Source: Acidihalobacter yilgarnensis (lineage in GTDB: Bacteria > Pseudomonadota > Gammaproteobacteria > DSM-5130 > Acidihalobacteraceae). From it: 64,000 nt of DNA. Numbering within the stretch: position 1 is the stretch's first letter; every line of letters starts with the position of its first letter. This document shows positions 25,258 to 37,082 of this stretch, piece after piece. The stretch is taken from positions 1,826,501 through 1,890,500 of the forward strand of contig NZ_CP017415.1 in assembly GCF_001753245.1 (NCBI RefSeq), given 5' to 3'. The notes under the pieces are model-generated. The model did not search any database and was not told the origin of the DNA. It was given only the letters and a program-made list of their open reading frames with translations. Position numbers and translations under genes: made by a program.

Positions 25258-25298
25258 AACCAGATCGGGCTGTACTTCGCCACCGCCCGATCTGGTTT
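25258..25298 (+). terminator. Rho-independent-like terminator after SulP
   Basis: AACCAGATCGGGC pairs perfectly with GCCCGATCTGGTT across a 14-base loop and is followed by a short T stretch, 22 bases after the SulP stop. Confidence 0.7.
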
Positions 25299-26035
25299 AA
25301 GGGCATGGCATCCTGCTATTGATTCACCCTCATCGATTCATGAAAGCAGACACCGGGCTGATGTGGTTTATAGACGGATGTCGACCCCGAAGAGACATTC
25401 GACCCAATCCCAGTCTACTTCCGTTTGGTGGTTGCGGAGAGCTGACACTCGACTACCCCATAATTTTGGTCAGAATCCTTCGACTTGTCACCTGAAAACA
25501 CACAGCCTTCCGGAGACGCGAACCGCAACCATCGCGGTCCGCTCGCACTGATATTCTTCAGCGAATAGGTATCTGTCGATTGTACGGTAACGAACAGACA
25601 GTTTATCCAGTCAGAGTAACCTGACGATTAGGAAGTAGGTATTGGCGAGGGCGATGAGTGAGATTCCCTCTAAGCTGGCGAATGAATACCGACTAGAAAC
25701 AGTGTAGCCAACCTTGCTGTGAAGAAAGCCGAAATGACGTTAGACACCGTTCTAACGCCGTCGCGGCGTCATACGATTCTGGCACTGGCGGAAGCCGGGG
25801 CATTGAGCGATTGGGATACCGAAGCAGGAAATAGAGCGTCCGAATTCGTGACCAGCGACCCGTGATGCGCACCGGTGGATGCGGTGCCGGAGACGTGCTC
25901 GGTGGACACTCGATCCGCCACAAAGGGGGATGGGTGCAAAGAGTGGTCGCCGCAATAGTCTTTCAGGACAGACATGAGCCTTTACAACGGGATGGTTAGT
26001 GCCCCTCCAACTTTCTTTATAGAGAGACAGAGTTC
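25299..26035 (+). other. Gene-poor stretch
   Basis: No frame here has a recognisable domain, plausible ribosome binding site and sensible length together. Short leftward frames near 25690-25975 may be transposon debris, but I cannot support a family. It lies in the scarred interval that holds IS110 and nif relics. Confidence 0.5.
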
Positions 26036-26257
26036 ATGAGTGCCTTTTCCAAAGCTGGAAGTCGCATAGGTGCCGATGGCAATTTTGCCTCGTTCGAAGC
26101 TGCCCGCCATCGACCATCATGTCCCCGGTGCAACGGCCCTGTGCTGCGTGTGCGACGCCGCTTCTTAGATCGTATCGTGAACCTGATTACGCCGGTGCAT
26201 CGATTACGCTGCTGTGCGATGAGCTGCGGCTGGAGAGGGATTCTTCGCGTGAAGTGA
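26036..26257 (+). CDS. Small zinc-ribbon-like protein
   Basis: A 73-residue protein with CPRC near residue 31 and a second Cys set (RLRCCAMSCGWRG) near the end, a spacing that suggests a zinc ribbon; the region between is basic. A GAGAGA-type ribosome binding site precedes the ATG. Isolated between a gene-poor region and an IS remnant; function unknown. Confidence 0.6.
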   Translation: MSAFSKAGSRIGADGNFASFEAARHRPSCPRCNGPVLRVRRRFLDRIVNLITPVHRLRCCAMSCGWRGILRVK

Positions 26258-26293
26258 ATAGGAGATAGCAAAAAAATAGTAACCGCACGAACG

Positions 26294-26311
26294 GGGGTCA
26301 GATACCCTCTT
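26294..26311 (+). repeat. 18-bp direct repeat at IS110 remnant, copy 1
   Basis: GGGGTCAGATACCCTCTT, identical to 26691-26708. On the leftward strand this copy encodes the last three residues and the stop of the transposase fragment. Confidence 0.85.
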
Positions 26312-26690
26312 GGATTTCAAGTCCGCGCAAGGGGATTTCAGCCTGGAACGGTCGTCCCGATTTAATCACGCCATAGATCAAATGCATGAGCTTGCGCATG
26401 CTGGCGCCGACAATGGCCTTCGGTGCCAAGCCCTTGCTTTCCAGGCGTTTGGCTAAAGCGATGATGACCGGGTTATGCCGCTTGGCCACCAGACCAGGCA
26501 TGTACAGTGCCCGGTCTGGTGGCCGCATGGCCGGCTCTTGAGATCGTCGTGCGTCCCTTGACCGACGCACCCGATTGTTTCTGTTTCGGGCTTCAGGCCA
26601 ATGAAGGCGGCCAGCACCTTGGCGCTCTTGAAGCGACGCGTATCGCCGATGTAGGCCAGAAATTGGGCGAACTCGGGTCAGGGGCGAACC
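26298..26690 (-). pseudogene. IS110/IS116-family transposase remnant, truncated and frameshifted
   Basis: The C-terminal transposase_20 region is visible in two leftward frames. The first reads FAQFLAYIGDTRRFKSAKVL and AAFIGLKPETE; after a shift near 26520-26560 the second reads ALYMPGLVAKRHNPVI and ASMRKLMHLIYGVIKSG. The catalytic N-terminal DEDD domain is absent. The remnant is framed by identical 18-bp repeats. It cannot encode an active transposase. Confidence 0.85.
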
Positions 26691-26708
26691 GGGGTCAGAT
26701 ACCCTCTT
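26691..26708 (+). repeat. 18-bp direct repeat at IS110 remnant, copy 2
   Basis: Identical to 26294-26311. On the leftward strand it precedes the transposase fragment, as if the 3' tip of another copy of the same element had been left just upstream of this truncated one. Between here and 26950 I see no gene. Confidence 0.85.
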
Positions 26709-26950
26709 TATGGCATCCAGAAAAATTGGATATCCCGCGCGCCATAAAAGTTATGATGCCGAGTGGCATCGGATACTATTCCACAATACTAAACCCGAGC
26801 CCAATCTCCTCCAATCATCTAGCAGCGTGCCGCTTCTTGCGAACGCCATGTTATGCAACATGGCTTAGTCGCAGCCACGAGCAGCCGAGCTTGTACCCAC
26901 TATGCCGCTTTCCGTTTTGTGACCATCCCGTTTCCACCAGTCCAAGCGGC

Positions 26951-27160
26951 CTATCGGTTCTTTGACTCGCGCACTTCGGCCACGGGATCGTCCAGCAGTC
27001 GGCGCAAGCGCTGGCGGCGAACGCGTGGTGCGGCGGCGAGGTGGACCGTCCAGTCCTCGTCGGTGAGCATGCGCGCCGCTACGGCGGCACGCACCTCGGC
27101 GGCGGGATCGCCGATCAAGCTCGAGAGTAGTGATTCTGGCAGGCGCTGCGTGCGTGAATT
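26951..27160 (-). pseudogene. Relic of a nif-associated leucine-rich-variant (LRV) protein
   Basis: In the same frame as the nifH relic and directly after its TGA, about 60 residues show helical repeats of the LRV/HEAT type: LLSSLIGDPAAEVRAAVAAR, DEDWTVHLAAAPRVRRQRL and DDPVAEVRES, ending at a TAG at 26951. Iron-sulfur LRV proteins are commonly encoded in nif clusters. The cysteine-rich N-terminus is missing. The fusion to nifH sequence shows a deletion that joined two nif genes. Confidence 0.6.
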
Positions 27161-27902
<742 letters not shown>

Positions 27903-27908
27903 TAAGAG

Positions 27909-27939
27909 TTGACTCCGTACTTTAGTACGGCAGTAAGTT
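27909..27939 (+). promoter_or_regulatory. mer operator-promoter
   Basis: The -35 TTGACT (27909-27914) and -10 TAAGTT (27934-27939) are 19 bp apart, the over-long spacing characteristic of MerR-family promoters. Between them lies the perfect dyad CCGTACT-TT-AGTACGG (27915-27930) bound by MerR. It drives merC, merA and merB rightward. Confidence 0.93.
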
Positions 27940-27996
27940 TACGCTACCTAGCGCCCACCAAATTCATATGAATCGACACACCCAGGAGGCAACCTC

Positions 27997-30100
<2,104 letters not shown>

Positions 30101-30135
30101 ACCACAGAGTCCGTTTGAGCGAGGATGTATAAGGC

Positions 30136-30810
30136 ATGATCCGACATCAAGGCGATGAAGACCGGCTGCACAGTAGGCAGAGCGTGGAAGCGGCCGTTGC
30201 CCGCTTGCGTGATCGCTTTCCCTTGGAGCGGAGCGTGATGGCCTTGCCGAGTGACGCCCTTGCGGCTTATCGCCGTCTGATCAATCACTGGTGCGATACC
30301 GCAGGCCCGCTTGCAACCGATGCGCTCGGTTCCGAAAACCTGCATGCCTTACTGGCCATCGATGCAGTGGTTGATCAATCCGGGCAACTCGGATGTTACC
30401 CGTTCAGTGCCTTGCCGACAGGCATACAGGTCCAACTCGGCAACCGTTCGGTTCATGCCATGTGCGCAATCGACGCCCTGGCGGTTTCGCGCGTCAGCGG
30501 CCAGGCGAGCCAGATTGCCGCTTCATGCGCCTTGTGCGATACACAATTGGCTCTCGGAATGCAAGCCAACGGTGGCTTGCGTGAGACGATGGTGTATGAG
30601 ACAGCGGTTATCTGGGCCGACGAAACACAGGCGTGCTGCAGCACGAACGCATGCTGCGACACCTTATGTCCGAGTATTCGTTTCATCTGCCGTAGTTGCA
30701 CTGAAAGCGGAAGCCAAGGCGGTGAAGTTTATACAGTGGCCCAGGCCGCCGTAATTGCCAATGCTTTTTTCGGATTTCAAGCGCGGCTGCGAAACCTGGA
30801 GATGGGATAG
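30136..30810 (+). CDS. merB: Alkylmercury lyase-like protein (MerB)
   Basis: A 224-residue protein that should cleave carbon-mercury bonds. The catalytic C-x-x-D is seen in MCAIDAL. A Cys-rich second site (ACCSTNACCDTLCPSIRF) covers the position of the third catalytic Cys. The C-terminal YTVAQAAVIANAFFG segment is typical. The Cys-rich second site has more cysteines than the classical enzyme. Placed after merA in the mer operon. Substrate range cannot be read from the sequence. Confidence 0.8.
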   Translation: MIRHQGDEDRLHSRQSVEAAVARLRDRFPLERSVMALPSDALAAYRRLINHWCDTAGPLATDALGSENLHALLAIDAVVDQSGQLGCYPFSALPTGIQVQLGNRSVHAMCAIDALAVSRVSGQASQIAASCALCDTQLALGMQANGGLRETMVYETAVIWADETQACCSTNACCDTLCPSIRFICRSCTESGSQGGEVYTVAQAAVIANAFFGFQARLRNLEMG

Positions 30811-30823
30811 TGAGGGCTTGCGG

Positions 30824-31240
30824 ATGAACACGGACGGGAATCCCACGTGGACTATCGGACGGTTGGCCGCTGCTGCCGGTGTGCACGTGGAAACCGTCCG
30901 CTATTACCAGCGACGTTCCCTACTACCCATCCCGTCACGCGGTTATGGCAGTATCCGCCGTTATTGCCAAGAGGACCTTGAGCGCCTGAATTTTATCCGT
31001 CACGCGCAGCAGGCCGGATTCAGTCTGCATGAAATTGCCGAGCTGCTTGCCCTGGGAGAAAAGCGTTGTCACGAAATTCAGATGATCGCAGAAAGGCGTT
31101 TGAAAGAGGTTAGCGTGCGGATCGAATCTCTACATCGAGTAGAACACCAGCTGTCGGGATTGATCGACGCGTGCAAGCGGGGAGGAGAAATGGATACGCC
31201 GATCGATTGCCCGCTGTACCTGAGAATCAGGGAGGACTGA
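30824..31240 (+). CDS. Second mercury-type MerR regulator
   Basis: A 138-residue MerR-family protein with TIGRLAAAAGVHVETVRYYQRR and Cys in KRCHEI, DACKRG and DCPLY, the three-Cys pattern of Hg(II) sensors. The upstream Met at 30755 overlaps merB in another frame; ATG 30824 with GAGGG is preferred. It reads with the mer operon and may set expression of the accessory genes that follow. Confidence 0.85.
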   Translation: MNTDGNPTWTIGRLAAAAGVHVETVRYYQRRSLLPIPSRGYGSIRRYCQEDLERLNFIRHAQQAGFSLHEIAELLALGEKRCHEIQMIAERRLKEVSVRIESLHRVEHQLSGLIDACKRGGEMDTPIDCPLYLRIRED

Positions 31241-31306
31241 ACCAATGTTCACAAACTGGCAGGCCAGTCACGGCGGCTTGAACGATGTTTCGCCGCGGGC
31301 AGTCTG

Positions 31307-31558
31307 ATGAGACCACAGTCCGCGATAAACAAACTATCGGCTACTTACTTAACGCCCGCGCGAACAATATGTCAGCCCGCCCATCTAAAACGAACACTCT
31401 TGATCACCGCAATCGTGGGTTCCTGGCTCACACTGTTTAATTTGGGCGATCGGCTGATGATGGGCGACATCACTGCCTGGATCTGGCTGAAGGTTAGCCT
31501 CAATTATCTTACACCTTTTATCGTATCCAATTTGGGGCTACTGAGCTATCGGGCTTGA
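31307..31558 (+). CDS. NrtS-like small membrane protein
   Basis: An 83-residue protein with two hydrophobic helices. It has LKRTLLITAIVGSWLTLFNLG and LKVSLNYLTPFIVSNLG, resembling the short NrtS (nitrate/nitrite transporter) family. Its position in the mer block may mean a different role here. Start uncertain; the helical part begins about residue 27. Confidence 0.55.
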   Translation: MRPQSAINKLSATYLTPARTICQPAHLKRTLLITAIVGSWLTLFNLGDRLMMGDITAWIWLKVSLNYLTPFIVSNLGLLSYRA

Positions 31559-31640
31559 CACCAATGAGCTCGGACTGGTTCTCGAAAACGAATAGCCCTC
31601 TGGTCGAACGAAATATTGATCCACGGAGCAGACAATAAGT

Positions 31641-32222
31641 ATGCGTAAGAAATCCATCATGGTTTTATTAGGGTTGTCGCTCTTGATCGGAGTGTCGGGA
31701 TGGGTCAGCTGGAAATTCGCTGGGGCGCCATCGACCGAACACTCTCAGACATCAGCACGAACCCAAACGTCGGCAAAATTCCACCCAGTGCCCGCCCCGG
31801 ATGTTTCATTTGAAGTAGCGGGGAAGAAAGCATCGATCAGCCAGTACGCGGGACACAAAATCATGCTTTGGTTGTTTTCGACATGGTGTAGCAGCTGCGA
31901 GGCCGGACTCAAAGCGCTGGCCAAACACCGCCTGGAATTGGCGCAGGATGGCGTGACTTTGATCGTATTGGATAATTACAAGAACGACGGATATCCGGGT
32001 CTGACAACCGATGAATTTGTGCAAAAGGTCGCGCCTGAGCTGGAGAGCACGTCTGGCTGGATATTCGGGACAGCGAGTAAAACGCTTGCCGAGACCTACA
32101 ACCCGAAAGGATTCCCTGACATCTATTTTCTGATCGACAGCAAAGGGCTGATCCAGGCAGTCAGTGGCTCCCCAAACGTCACCATGCAGAAAATTCTGAG
32201 GTTTGCGAAGACAGGCCAATAA
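31641..32222 (+). CDS. Membrane-anchored TlpA/redoxin-type thioredoxin
   Basis: A 193-residue protein with one N-terminal membrane anchor (SIMVLLGLSLLIGVSGWVSW), a Ser/Thr linker and a periplasmic thioredoxin domain with STWCSSC. Its place between mer accessory genes suggests thiol protection or reduction in the periplasm under mercury stress. Confidence 0.78.
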   Translation: MRKKSIMVLLGLSLLIGVSGWVSWKFAGAPSTEHSQTSARTQTSAKFHPVPAPDVSFEVAGKKASISQYAGHKIMLWLFSTWCSSCEAGLKALAKHRLELAQDGVTLIVLDNYKNDGYPGLTTDEFVQKVAPELESTSGWIFGTASKTLAETYNPKGFPDIYFLIDSKGLIQAVSGSPNVTMQKILRFAKTGQ

Positions 32223-32293
32223 CGTGAAGGGATGAAATGCAGCCGATAGATTATCCCTGGCGATCCATAAGGTCTTGCCTGGAGGACACGCGC

Positions 32294-32809
32294 ATGTTGT
32301 ATGAACTTGCTACTACGCTCAAACGCCTCTGGACGGAACCTGTTGGGCGATGGACTGTTCTCATGGCCTTCATCGTCCTGTTCCCGCTCTATGCCGTCAC
32401 CTTGCCAGCCTCCCTGACCGGTGGACATATCGGCTGGGACAGTCTGCGCCTGCTCGCACCAGGGCAAGCGGTATTTGCCTTTTGCCTGGCGGTCTTGCTC
32501 GCACTCACGCTGGCCACGATGGTGCTATTGATACGCCATGGGCAACGTGCCAGCAAGAGTACTGGGATAGGTGGCGCCCTGGTCGCATTCTTCGCGCCAT
32601 TGCTGTGCTGTAGCCCCCTGATTCCCTTGGGCTTGGGGGCCTTGGCCGTCGTTTTCCCGGCCGTGGCGGGATTTGCCCCAGGGATCATCCAAGGGTTTAT
32701 CGCGACCCACGAATTCGAAATCGAACTGTTTGCGGTGGCATTGAGCTTCATCGCCTTCTGGCAAAACGCCAGGAAGCTCGCGCATGGCCCTGCTTGCACG
32801 ATTCGATGA
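32294..32809 (+). CDS. Mer-block membrane protein with CCSP motif
   Basis: A 171-residue membrane protein with four to five hydrophobic segments and a vicinal Cys pair in the helix FFAPLLCCSPLIPLG, the type of intramembrane CC site used by mercury transporters. ATG 32294 with GGAGG is preferred over 32237. I do not recognise a named family; a metal or thiol transport role is inferred from the motif and context. Confidence 0.65.
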   Translation: MLYELATTLKRLWTEPVGRWTVLMAFIVLFPLYAVTLPASLTGGHIGWDSLRLLAPGQAVFAFCLAVLLALTLATMVLLIRHGQRASKSTGIGGALVAFFAPLLCCSPLIPLGLGALAVVFPAVAGFAPGIIQGFIATHEFEIELFAVALSFIAFWQNARKLAHGPACTIR

Positions 32810-32964
32810 TTGGCCTGCAAGAGGCCGTGATTCTAGGCGATTATCCGGGTTCGACCTTCGACGAGGGCCATTTGCCTGGCGCCATCAACATCGTATCGGG
32901 CGAGATCCCGACACGCTCACGCGTCGTCGGAGACCGCGGCGGTGCATCGCCCATGAGGGGGTGA
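32806..32964 (+). pseudogene. Rhodanese-domain fragment
   Basis: A 52-codon frame contains the rhodanese signature STFDEGHLPGAINIV, then loses similarity; the active-site Cys loop is absent. It overlaps the end of the CCSP membrane protein by four bases and stops just before folE. Probably a relic of a longer gene cut when the mer block or its edge was rearranged. Confidence 0.6.
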
Positions 32965-32968
32965 GCCC

Positions 32969-33526
32969 TCAGCCCCGAATCAGCCGCAGGAATTCCGCGC
33001 GGGTATCCGGGTTGCTGCGGAACTGGCCGAGCATCACCGAGGTGGTCATGCTCGAATTCTGTTTCTCGACGCCGCGCATCATCATGCACAGGTGACGGGC
33101 TTCGACCACCACACCAACCCCGTTGGCGCCGGTGACGGCTTGCACCGCTTCGGCAATCTGGCGGGTCAGACCTTCCTGTATCTGTAGCCGCCGCGCGTAC
33201 ATATCGACGATGCGCGCGATCTTGGATAGCCCGAGCACCTTGCCATTGGGCAAATAGGCGACGTGCGCCTTGCCGATGAAGGGCAGCACATGATGCTCGC
33301 ACAAAGAATACAGCTCCACGTCGCGCACCAGCACCATCTCGTCCATCTCGGATTCGAACAGGGCGCCGTTGACGACCTCCTCCAAGGTTTGGCGATAGCC
33401 GCGCGTCAGAAACTCGAAGGCCTTCGCGGCGCGTTGCGGTGTATCGCGGAGTCCATCACGGTCGAGCGGCTCGCCGGTGGTCGCGAGTATTTCCCGATAA
33501 TTGGCCTCTAGATCTGTCAGGCTCAT
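32969..33526 (-). CDS. folE: GTP cyclohydrolase I
   Basis: A 185-residue enzyme converting GTP to 7,8-dihydroneopterin triphosphate, the first step to folate and other pterins. Zinc and catalytic residues are in [10 protein letters not shown] and in [12 protein letters not shown]. The frame opens at 33571; ATG 33526 with AGGAGA matches the normal start. It ends five bases from the rhodanese fragment that is read toward it. Confidence 0.95.
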   Translation of the reverse strand: MSLTDLEANYREILATTGEPLDRDGLRDTPQRAAKAFEFLTRGYRQTLEEVVNGALFESEMDEMVLVRDVELYSLCEHHVLPFIGKAHVAYLPNGKVLGLSKIARIVDMYARRLQIQEGLTRQIAEAVQAVTGANGVGVVVEARHLCMMMRGVEKQNSSMTTSVMLGQFRSNPDTRAEFLRLIRG

Positions 33527-33713
33527 AGCTGGTTCTCCTGTCGACGGCATCATGCCGTCATCCGATCGCATAGTGGGCGCCGCCGCACGGGGCGTGGATT
33601 ATACGCCGAGGTGTCGCTTATGGGTGACGGTCGGTATCTTGCTTGACAGCGGCGATTCCATTTGACTGCTAAACTGCGCTTTCCCATTTTTTCGAGTCCC
33701 GAGGATCACCCGT

Positions 33714-34019
33714 ATGAGCAGCGATAAGCCACGCTGGCAGACGATCATCGAAAATCACACGCGCAACGCGGTTGGCAATACCGAGCGCGAGGAACGCCTT
33801 GCCCGCTATGCCGCCCGAGAAATGGCGCGTGCGGACCATTTGAGCAAGACCCTCGGCGAGGTGGTTGCCACGATCGACGGCAATCTCGGCAAAGATGCGG
33901 AGATGGACGAATTTCTTGGCAACATCAAGACCTACATCCTGCACAACATCAACACAGCCAATCAGGTTGCTTTCCGCGCCCAGCGCGAAGATAGCGACCC
34001 GGCCTCCAGCACCCACTAG
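33714..34019 (+). CDS. Hypothetical soluble helical protein
   Basis: A 101-residue hydrophilic protein, mostly predicted helix (ERLARYAAREMARADHLSKT), with no signal or membrane segment. GAGGA precedes the ATG. Its stop overlaps the stop of nudF on the other strand by four bases. Family not recognised. Confidence 0.7.
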   Translation: MSSDKPRWQTIIENHTRNAVGNTEREERLARYAAREMARADHLSKTLGEVVATIDGNLGKDAEMDEFLGNIKTYILHNINTANQVAFRAQREDSDPASSTH

Positions 34020-34606
34020 CGCCAGTTCGCGCGTAGCTGCTCGCGGTTGAGCATCAGCCACTGCAGGGCGATGATGCTCATGGCATTGTCGATCAAGCCC
34101 CGCTGCATCTGATCGATGGCCTCATCGGCCGGCACGAGAAATGCTCTGATGTCCTCGCCCTCATCGGCGAGACCGAAGATACCGCCTTGGCCGCGACTCT
34201 CCATGCGGGCCGCGAACAGGCTGACCCGTTCGGTGCTCCCGCCGGGGCTCGAATAGTACTCGCAGATCGGCAGAATCTCCTGCAACGCGCAGCCGGCCTC
34301 CTCGAGCGCCTCGCGCCGAACCACCGCCTCCGCCTGCTCACCCGCCTCCACCAAGCCGGCGATGATTTCAACCAACCAGGGGCCATGCGGCGAATCGATC
34401 GCCCCAATACGAAACTGTTCGACCAGCATCACCTGATCCGTGATCGGGTCGTAGGGCAACACCGCCGCCGCGCGACCACGGACCATCAGCTCGCGCGTGA
34501 TCGGTTTCCCCATGCCGCCGGCGAACAGGGCGTGGCGCACGCGGTAGCGGACCAGCTCGTAGAACCCCTTGAAGCACTGAACCTTGTCGAGAATTTCCCA
34601 CTTCAT
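34016..34606 (-). CDS. nudF: ADP-ribose pyrophosphatase (Nudix)
   Basis: A 196-residue Nudix hydrolase splitting ADP-ribose to AMP and ribose 5-phosphate. The Nudix box reads GLVEAGEQAEAVVRREALEE with the required Gly, REx2EE pattern. The N-terminal swap domain (GFYELVRYRVRHALFAGG) is typical of NudF. Confidence 0.9.
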   Translation of the reverse strand: MKWEILDKVQCFKGFYELVRYRVRHALFAGGMGKPITRELMVRGRAAAVLPYDPITDQVMLVEQFRIGAIDSPHGPWLVEIIAGLVEAGEQAEAVVRREALEEAGCALQEILPICEYYSSPGGSTERVSLFAARMESRGQGGIFGLADEGEDIRAFLVPADEAIDQMQRGLIDNAMSIIALQWLMLNREQLRANWR

Positions 34607-34703
34607 CGCACAATCGCCTTGTCATCGAGAATCCGGGCCCGCCCGGAGGCGAGTTCACGTAAACTAGGCGGCCAATCAAGCACCACCAATATCACACAGC
34701 AAC

Positions 34704-35378
34704 ATGCCGGACCCGCAACCCACACCGCTCAGCCCGCGACAGCGCCTATGGGCCTACTGGCACGCATTGGTGCACGAGCATGGCTGGGTCCGTATTCTGC
34801 TGACCACCAACTACCATGCCGTCGGGCGCCGGGCCTTCCGCTCAGGGCAACTGCCACCCTGGACCCTGGTCAAGTGTATTCGGCGCGACGGCTTGCGCAC
34901 GGTGGTCAACCTGCGCGGCCCCATCGATACCCCGACACTGGCACTCGAACGCGAGCTTTGCGCGCGCGAGGGCGTCAAGCATGTCGATCTGCGTCTGTTC
35001 TCGCGCGACACTCACCGCCCCGAGGCATTACTTGAGGTCAAACGACTGCTCGCCGAGATCGAATACCCGGCACTGTTTCACTGCATGTCCGGGGCCGACC
35101 GTGCCGGCTTCATGGCAACGCTATACCTGCACTGGATGGAAGACGTAGCGCTGACGCATACCCGGCAGCTTCGCTTCTGGCCATTCTGGCATTATCGCCA
35201 TGCACGTACCGGCCTGCTCGACCACTTCTTCGAACGCTATGAACTGGCCCGTCGTATATCCGGCATCAGTCTGGAAGACTGGATTCGTACCGAGTATCGG
35301 CAGGAAGACATCCGTGCGAGCTTCCGCAGCAACCGCTGGTTCAATGCCCTCGTCGACCGCATTCTGCGACGTGAATAG
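34704..35378 (+). CDS. Tyrosine/dual-specificity phosphatase-like protein
   Basis: A 224-residue protein with the P-loop HCMSGADRAGF (HC-x5-R) and an upstream RTVVNLRG segment as in bacterial dual-specificity phosphatases. Similar proteins lie near lipid A and capsule genes; here it precedes, in convergent orientation, a lipid A acyltransferase. Substrate unknown, possibly a phospholipid or sugar phosphate. Confidence 0.8.
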   Translation: MPDPQPTPLSPRQRLWAYWHALVHEHGWVRILLTTNYHAVGRRAFRSGQLPPWTLVKCIRRDGLRTVVNLRGPIDTPTLALERELCAREGVKHVDLRLFSRDTHRPEALLEVKRLLAEIEYPALFHCMSGADRAGFMATLYLHWMEDVALTHTRQLRFWPFWHYRHARTGLLDHFFERYELARRISGISLEDWIRTEYRQEDIRASFRSNRWFNALVDRILRRE

Positions 35379-35388
35379 CCTACGCAGC

Positions 35389-36303
35389 TCAGTACCAGTT
35401 TTCCTCGCCCTCCGGGCGGGTGCGAAATAGCTTCAACGTCCAAAGATAGTGCGCTGGATGGCGCGTAATCTGCGATTCCAGGGCCTCATTCATGCGCCTT
35501 GCATCGCGTGCCGGATCGCCGGTCGGAAAGTCTGCGAGGGGCGGGTCCAGAATCACGCGGTAACACGATGTCGCCGCATCGTAGACCGTCATCGTCGGCA
35601 GCACCACCGCGCCGCTCGCACCCGCAAGTCGGCCGATGATCGGCAGCGTGGCTTTGCTCTGGCCGAACAAGGGGACGAATACGGAACGTTCGCGGCCATA
35701 GTCCTCGTCCGCAAGGTAATACAACACACCGCCATCGCGCAGCGCGCGTAACAACCCGCGAAGGCCGGATTCACGGGAAATCGGGCGATTGCCGAAGCGG
35801 CTTCGCCCATGGCCGATCAGCCAATCCGCCAACACGTTGCCGAAGGGATTGTAGGGCCCGGCCATCGGCACCTCCATAGCCAACCGTGGCGGCGCGATGT
35901 CGAGCGCAGCGGTATGCGCCACCATCAGAATCACCGGGTGTCCCGCCTCACGCGCGGCCGTCAAATGCTCCAAACCTTCTATCGCAACCTCGCGTTCGAG
36001 GCGCCGACGGCTACCGAACCAGGCCAAGGGGTAGTCCCATATCCCCTGCCCCATCAGCTTGAAATGCTCGCGCAGCAACGCCTCGCGTGCCGTCGCATCG
36101 AGCGCTGGCCGGCAGCGTTCCAGGTTGATCAGTGCGACGCGACGCGGGGTGCGGTTGAAGTGCCAAGCCAGTGAGCCCAATCCTCGACCGACGATGCGGC
36201 GTAGCCGACGCGGCAGCAGCAGATGGCTGAACTGGATTAGGCCGACGAGGCACCAGCCAGCCCAGTAACGCGGCGCCAGCGGCGGCCGAGTCGGCTCAAC
36301 CAC
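35389..36303 (-). CDS. Lipid A biosynthesis acyltransferase (LpxL/HtrB family)
   Basis: A 304-residue inner-membrane-associated acyltransferase with an N-terminal membrane segment. The HxxxxD catalytic motif is in VAHTAALD. FGQSKATLPIIGRLAG and the late PAHYLWTLKLFRTRPEGE segment are family marks. It adds a secondary acyl chain to Kdo-lipid IVA. The number of such genes in the genome is unknown, so LpxL versus LpxM is undecided. Confidence 0.88.
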   Translation of the reverse strand: MVEPTRPPLAPRYWAGWCLVGLIQFSHLLLPRRLRRIVGRGLGSLAWHFNRTPRRVALINLERCRPALDATAREALLREHFKLMGQGIWDYPLAWFGSRRRLEREVAIEGLEHLTAAREAGHPVILMVAHTAALDIAPPRLAMEVPMAGPYNPFGNVLADWLIGHGRSRFGNRPISRESGLRGLLRALRDGGVLYYLADEDYGRERSVFVPLFGQSKATLPIIGRLAGASGAVVLPTMTVYDAATSCYRVILDPPLADFPTGDPARDARRMNEALESQITRHPAHYLWTLKLFRTRPEGEENWY

Positions 36304-36396
36304 GAGAATTCCGGACGAGTGCGTTGGCTGAATACACAGGAGTGATGAACATGGCGCGCGATGTTAGCACAGCGGCTCACGACGACAGGATAGCGG

Positions 36397-37029
36397 TCAA
36401 TGCGGCTCGACGAAAATCAGGCGGACGCCGACCAGCACCAGCAGGCCGCCTAAGATGCGGCTGAACCAGATCCTGACGCGATGTCGGTGCAATCCCGCGC
36501 CCAGTCGGGCGACCGTGACCGCGACGCCGAGATTCCAGAGCGTGCCAGTAAGATTGAACAACAGTCCCAGGAATAGAAAGGCCAGCGCTTTGTGTGGCGC
36601 ATTGGCCGCGACGAATTGGGGCAGAAATGCCAGAAAGAACAAGGCCACCTTGGGATTGAGTGCATTGGTCAGGCAACCTTGAACAAATACCCGCCATAGA
36701 CTTGCCGGCGCGAGCCGCCGGCTCTGATCGGCGTCAGCCAGCACCGGCCCTCGCATCAGCCCGATACCCATGTAGATCAGATAACACGCGCCCAGAATCT
36801 TGACCACGGCGAAGGCGGTTGCGGACGCCGCTACCAGCGCGGACAGGCCTATCGCCGCGGCCGTCGTGTGTATCAGACAGCCCGCACTGACGCCGATCGA
36901 CGCCATCGCGCCGGCGCGCCAGCCCTGTTGCAGGCTGCGACTGGTGATATACAGCGTGTCCGGTCCGGGCGTGATGTTCAGCAGCAGGCCGGAGAGCATG
37001 AACAACCCAAGATCGTGTATACCGAACAT
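36397..37029 (-). CDS. LysE/RhtB-family amino acid exporter
   Basis: A 210-residue membrane protein with six helices and the NITPGPDTLYI signature near residue 18, followed by GWRAGAMASIGVSAGCLIH. The family exports amino acids such as threonine, homoserine or leucine. It lies alone between the acyltransferase and histidine kinase genes. Confidence 0.88.
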   Translation of the reverse strand: MFGIHDLGLFMLSGLLLNITPGPDTLYITSRSLQQGWRAGAMASIGVSAGCLIHTTAAAIGLSALVAASATAFAVVKILGACYLIYMGIGLMRGPVLADADQSRRLAPASLWRVFVQGCLTNALNPKVALFFLAFLPQFVAANAPHKALAFLFLGLLFNLTGTLWNLGVAVTVARLGAGLHRHRVRIWFSRILGGLLVLVGVRLIFVEPH

Positions 37030-37082
37030 CCGGGCGCCTCGTCGCGTGAATTGCTTTCGGCCGCAACCAACTTTCAGACCGT

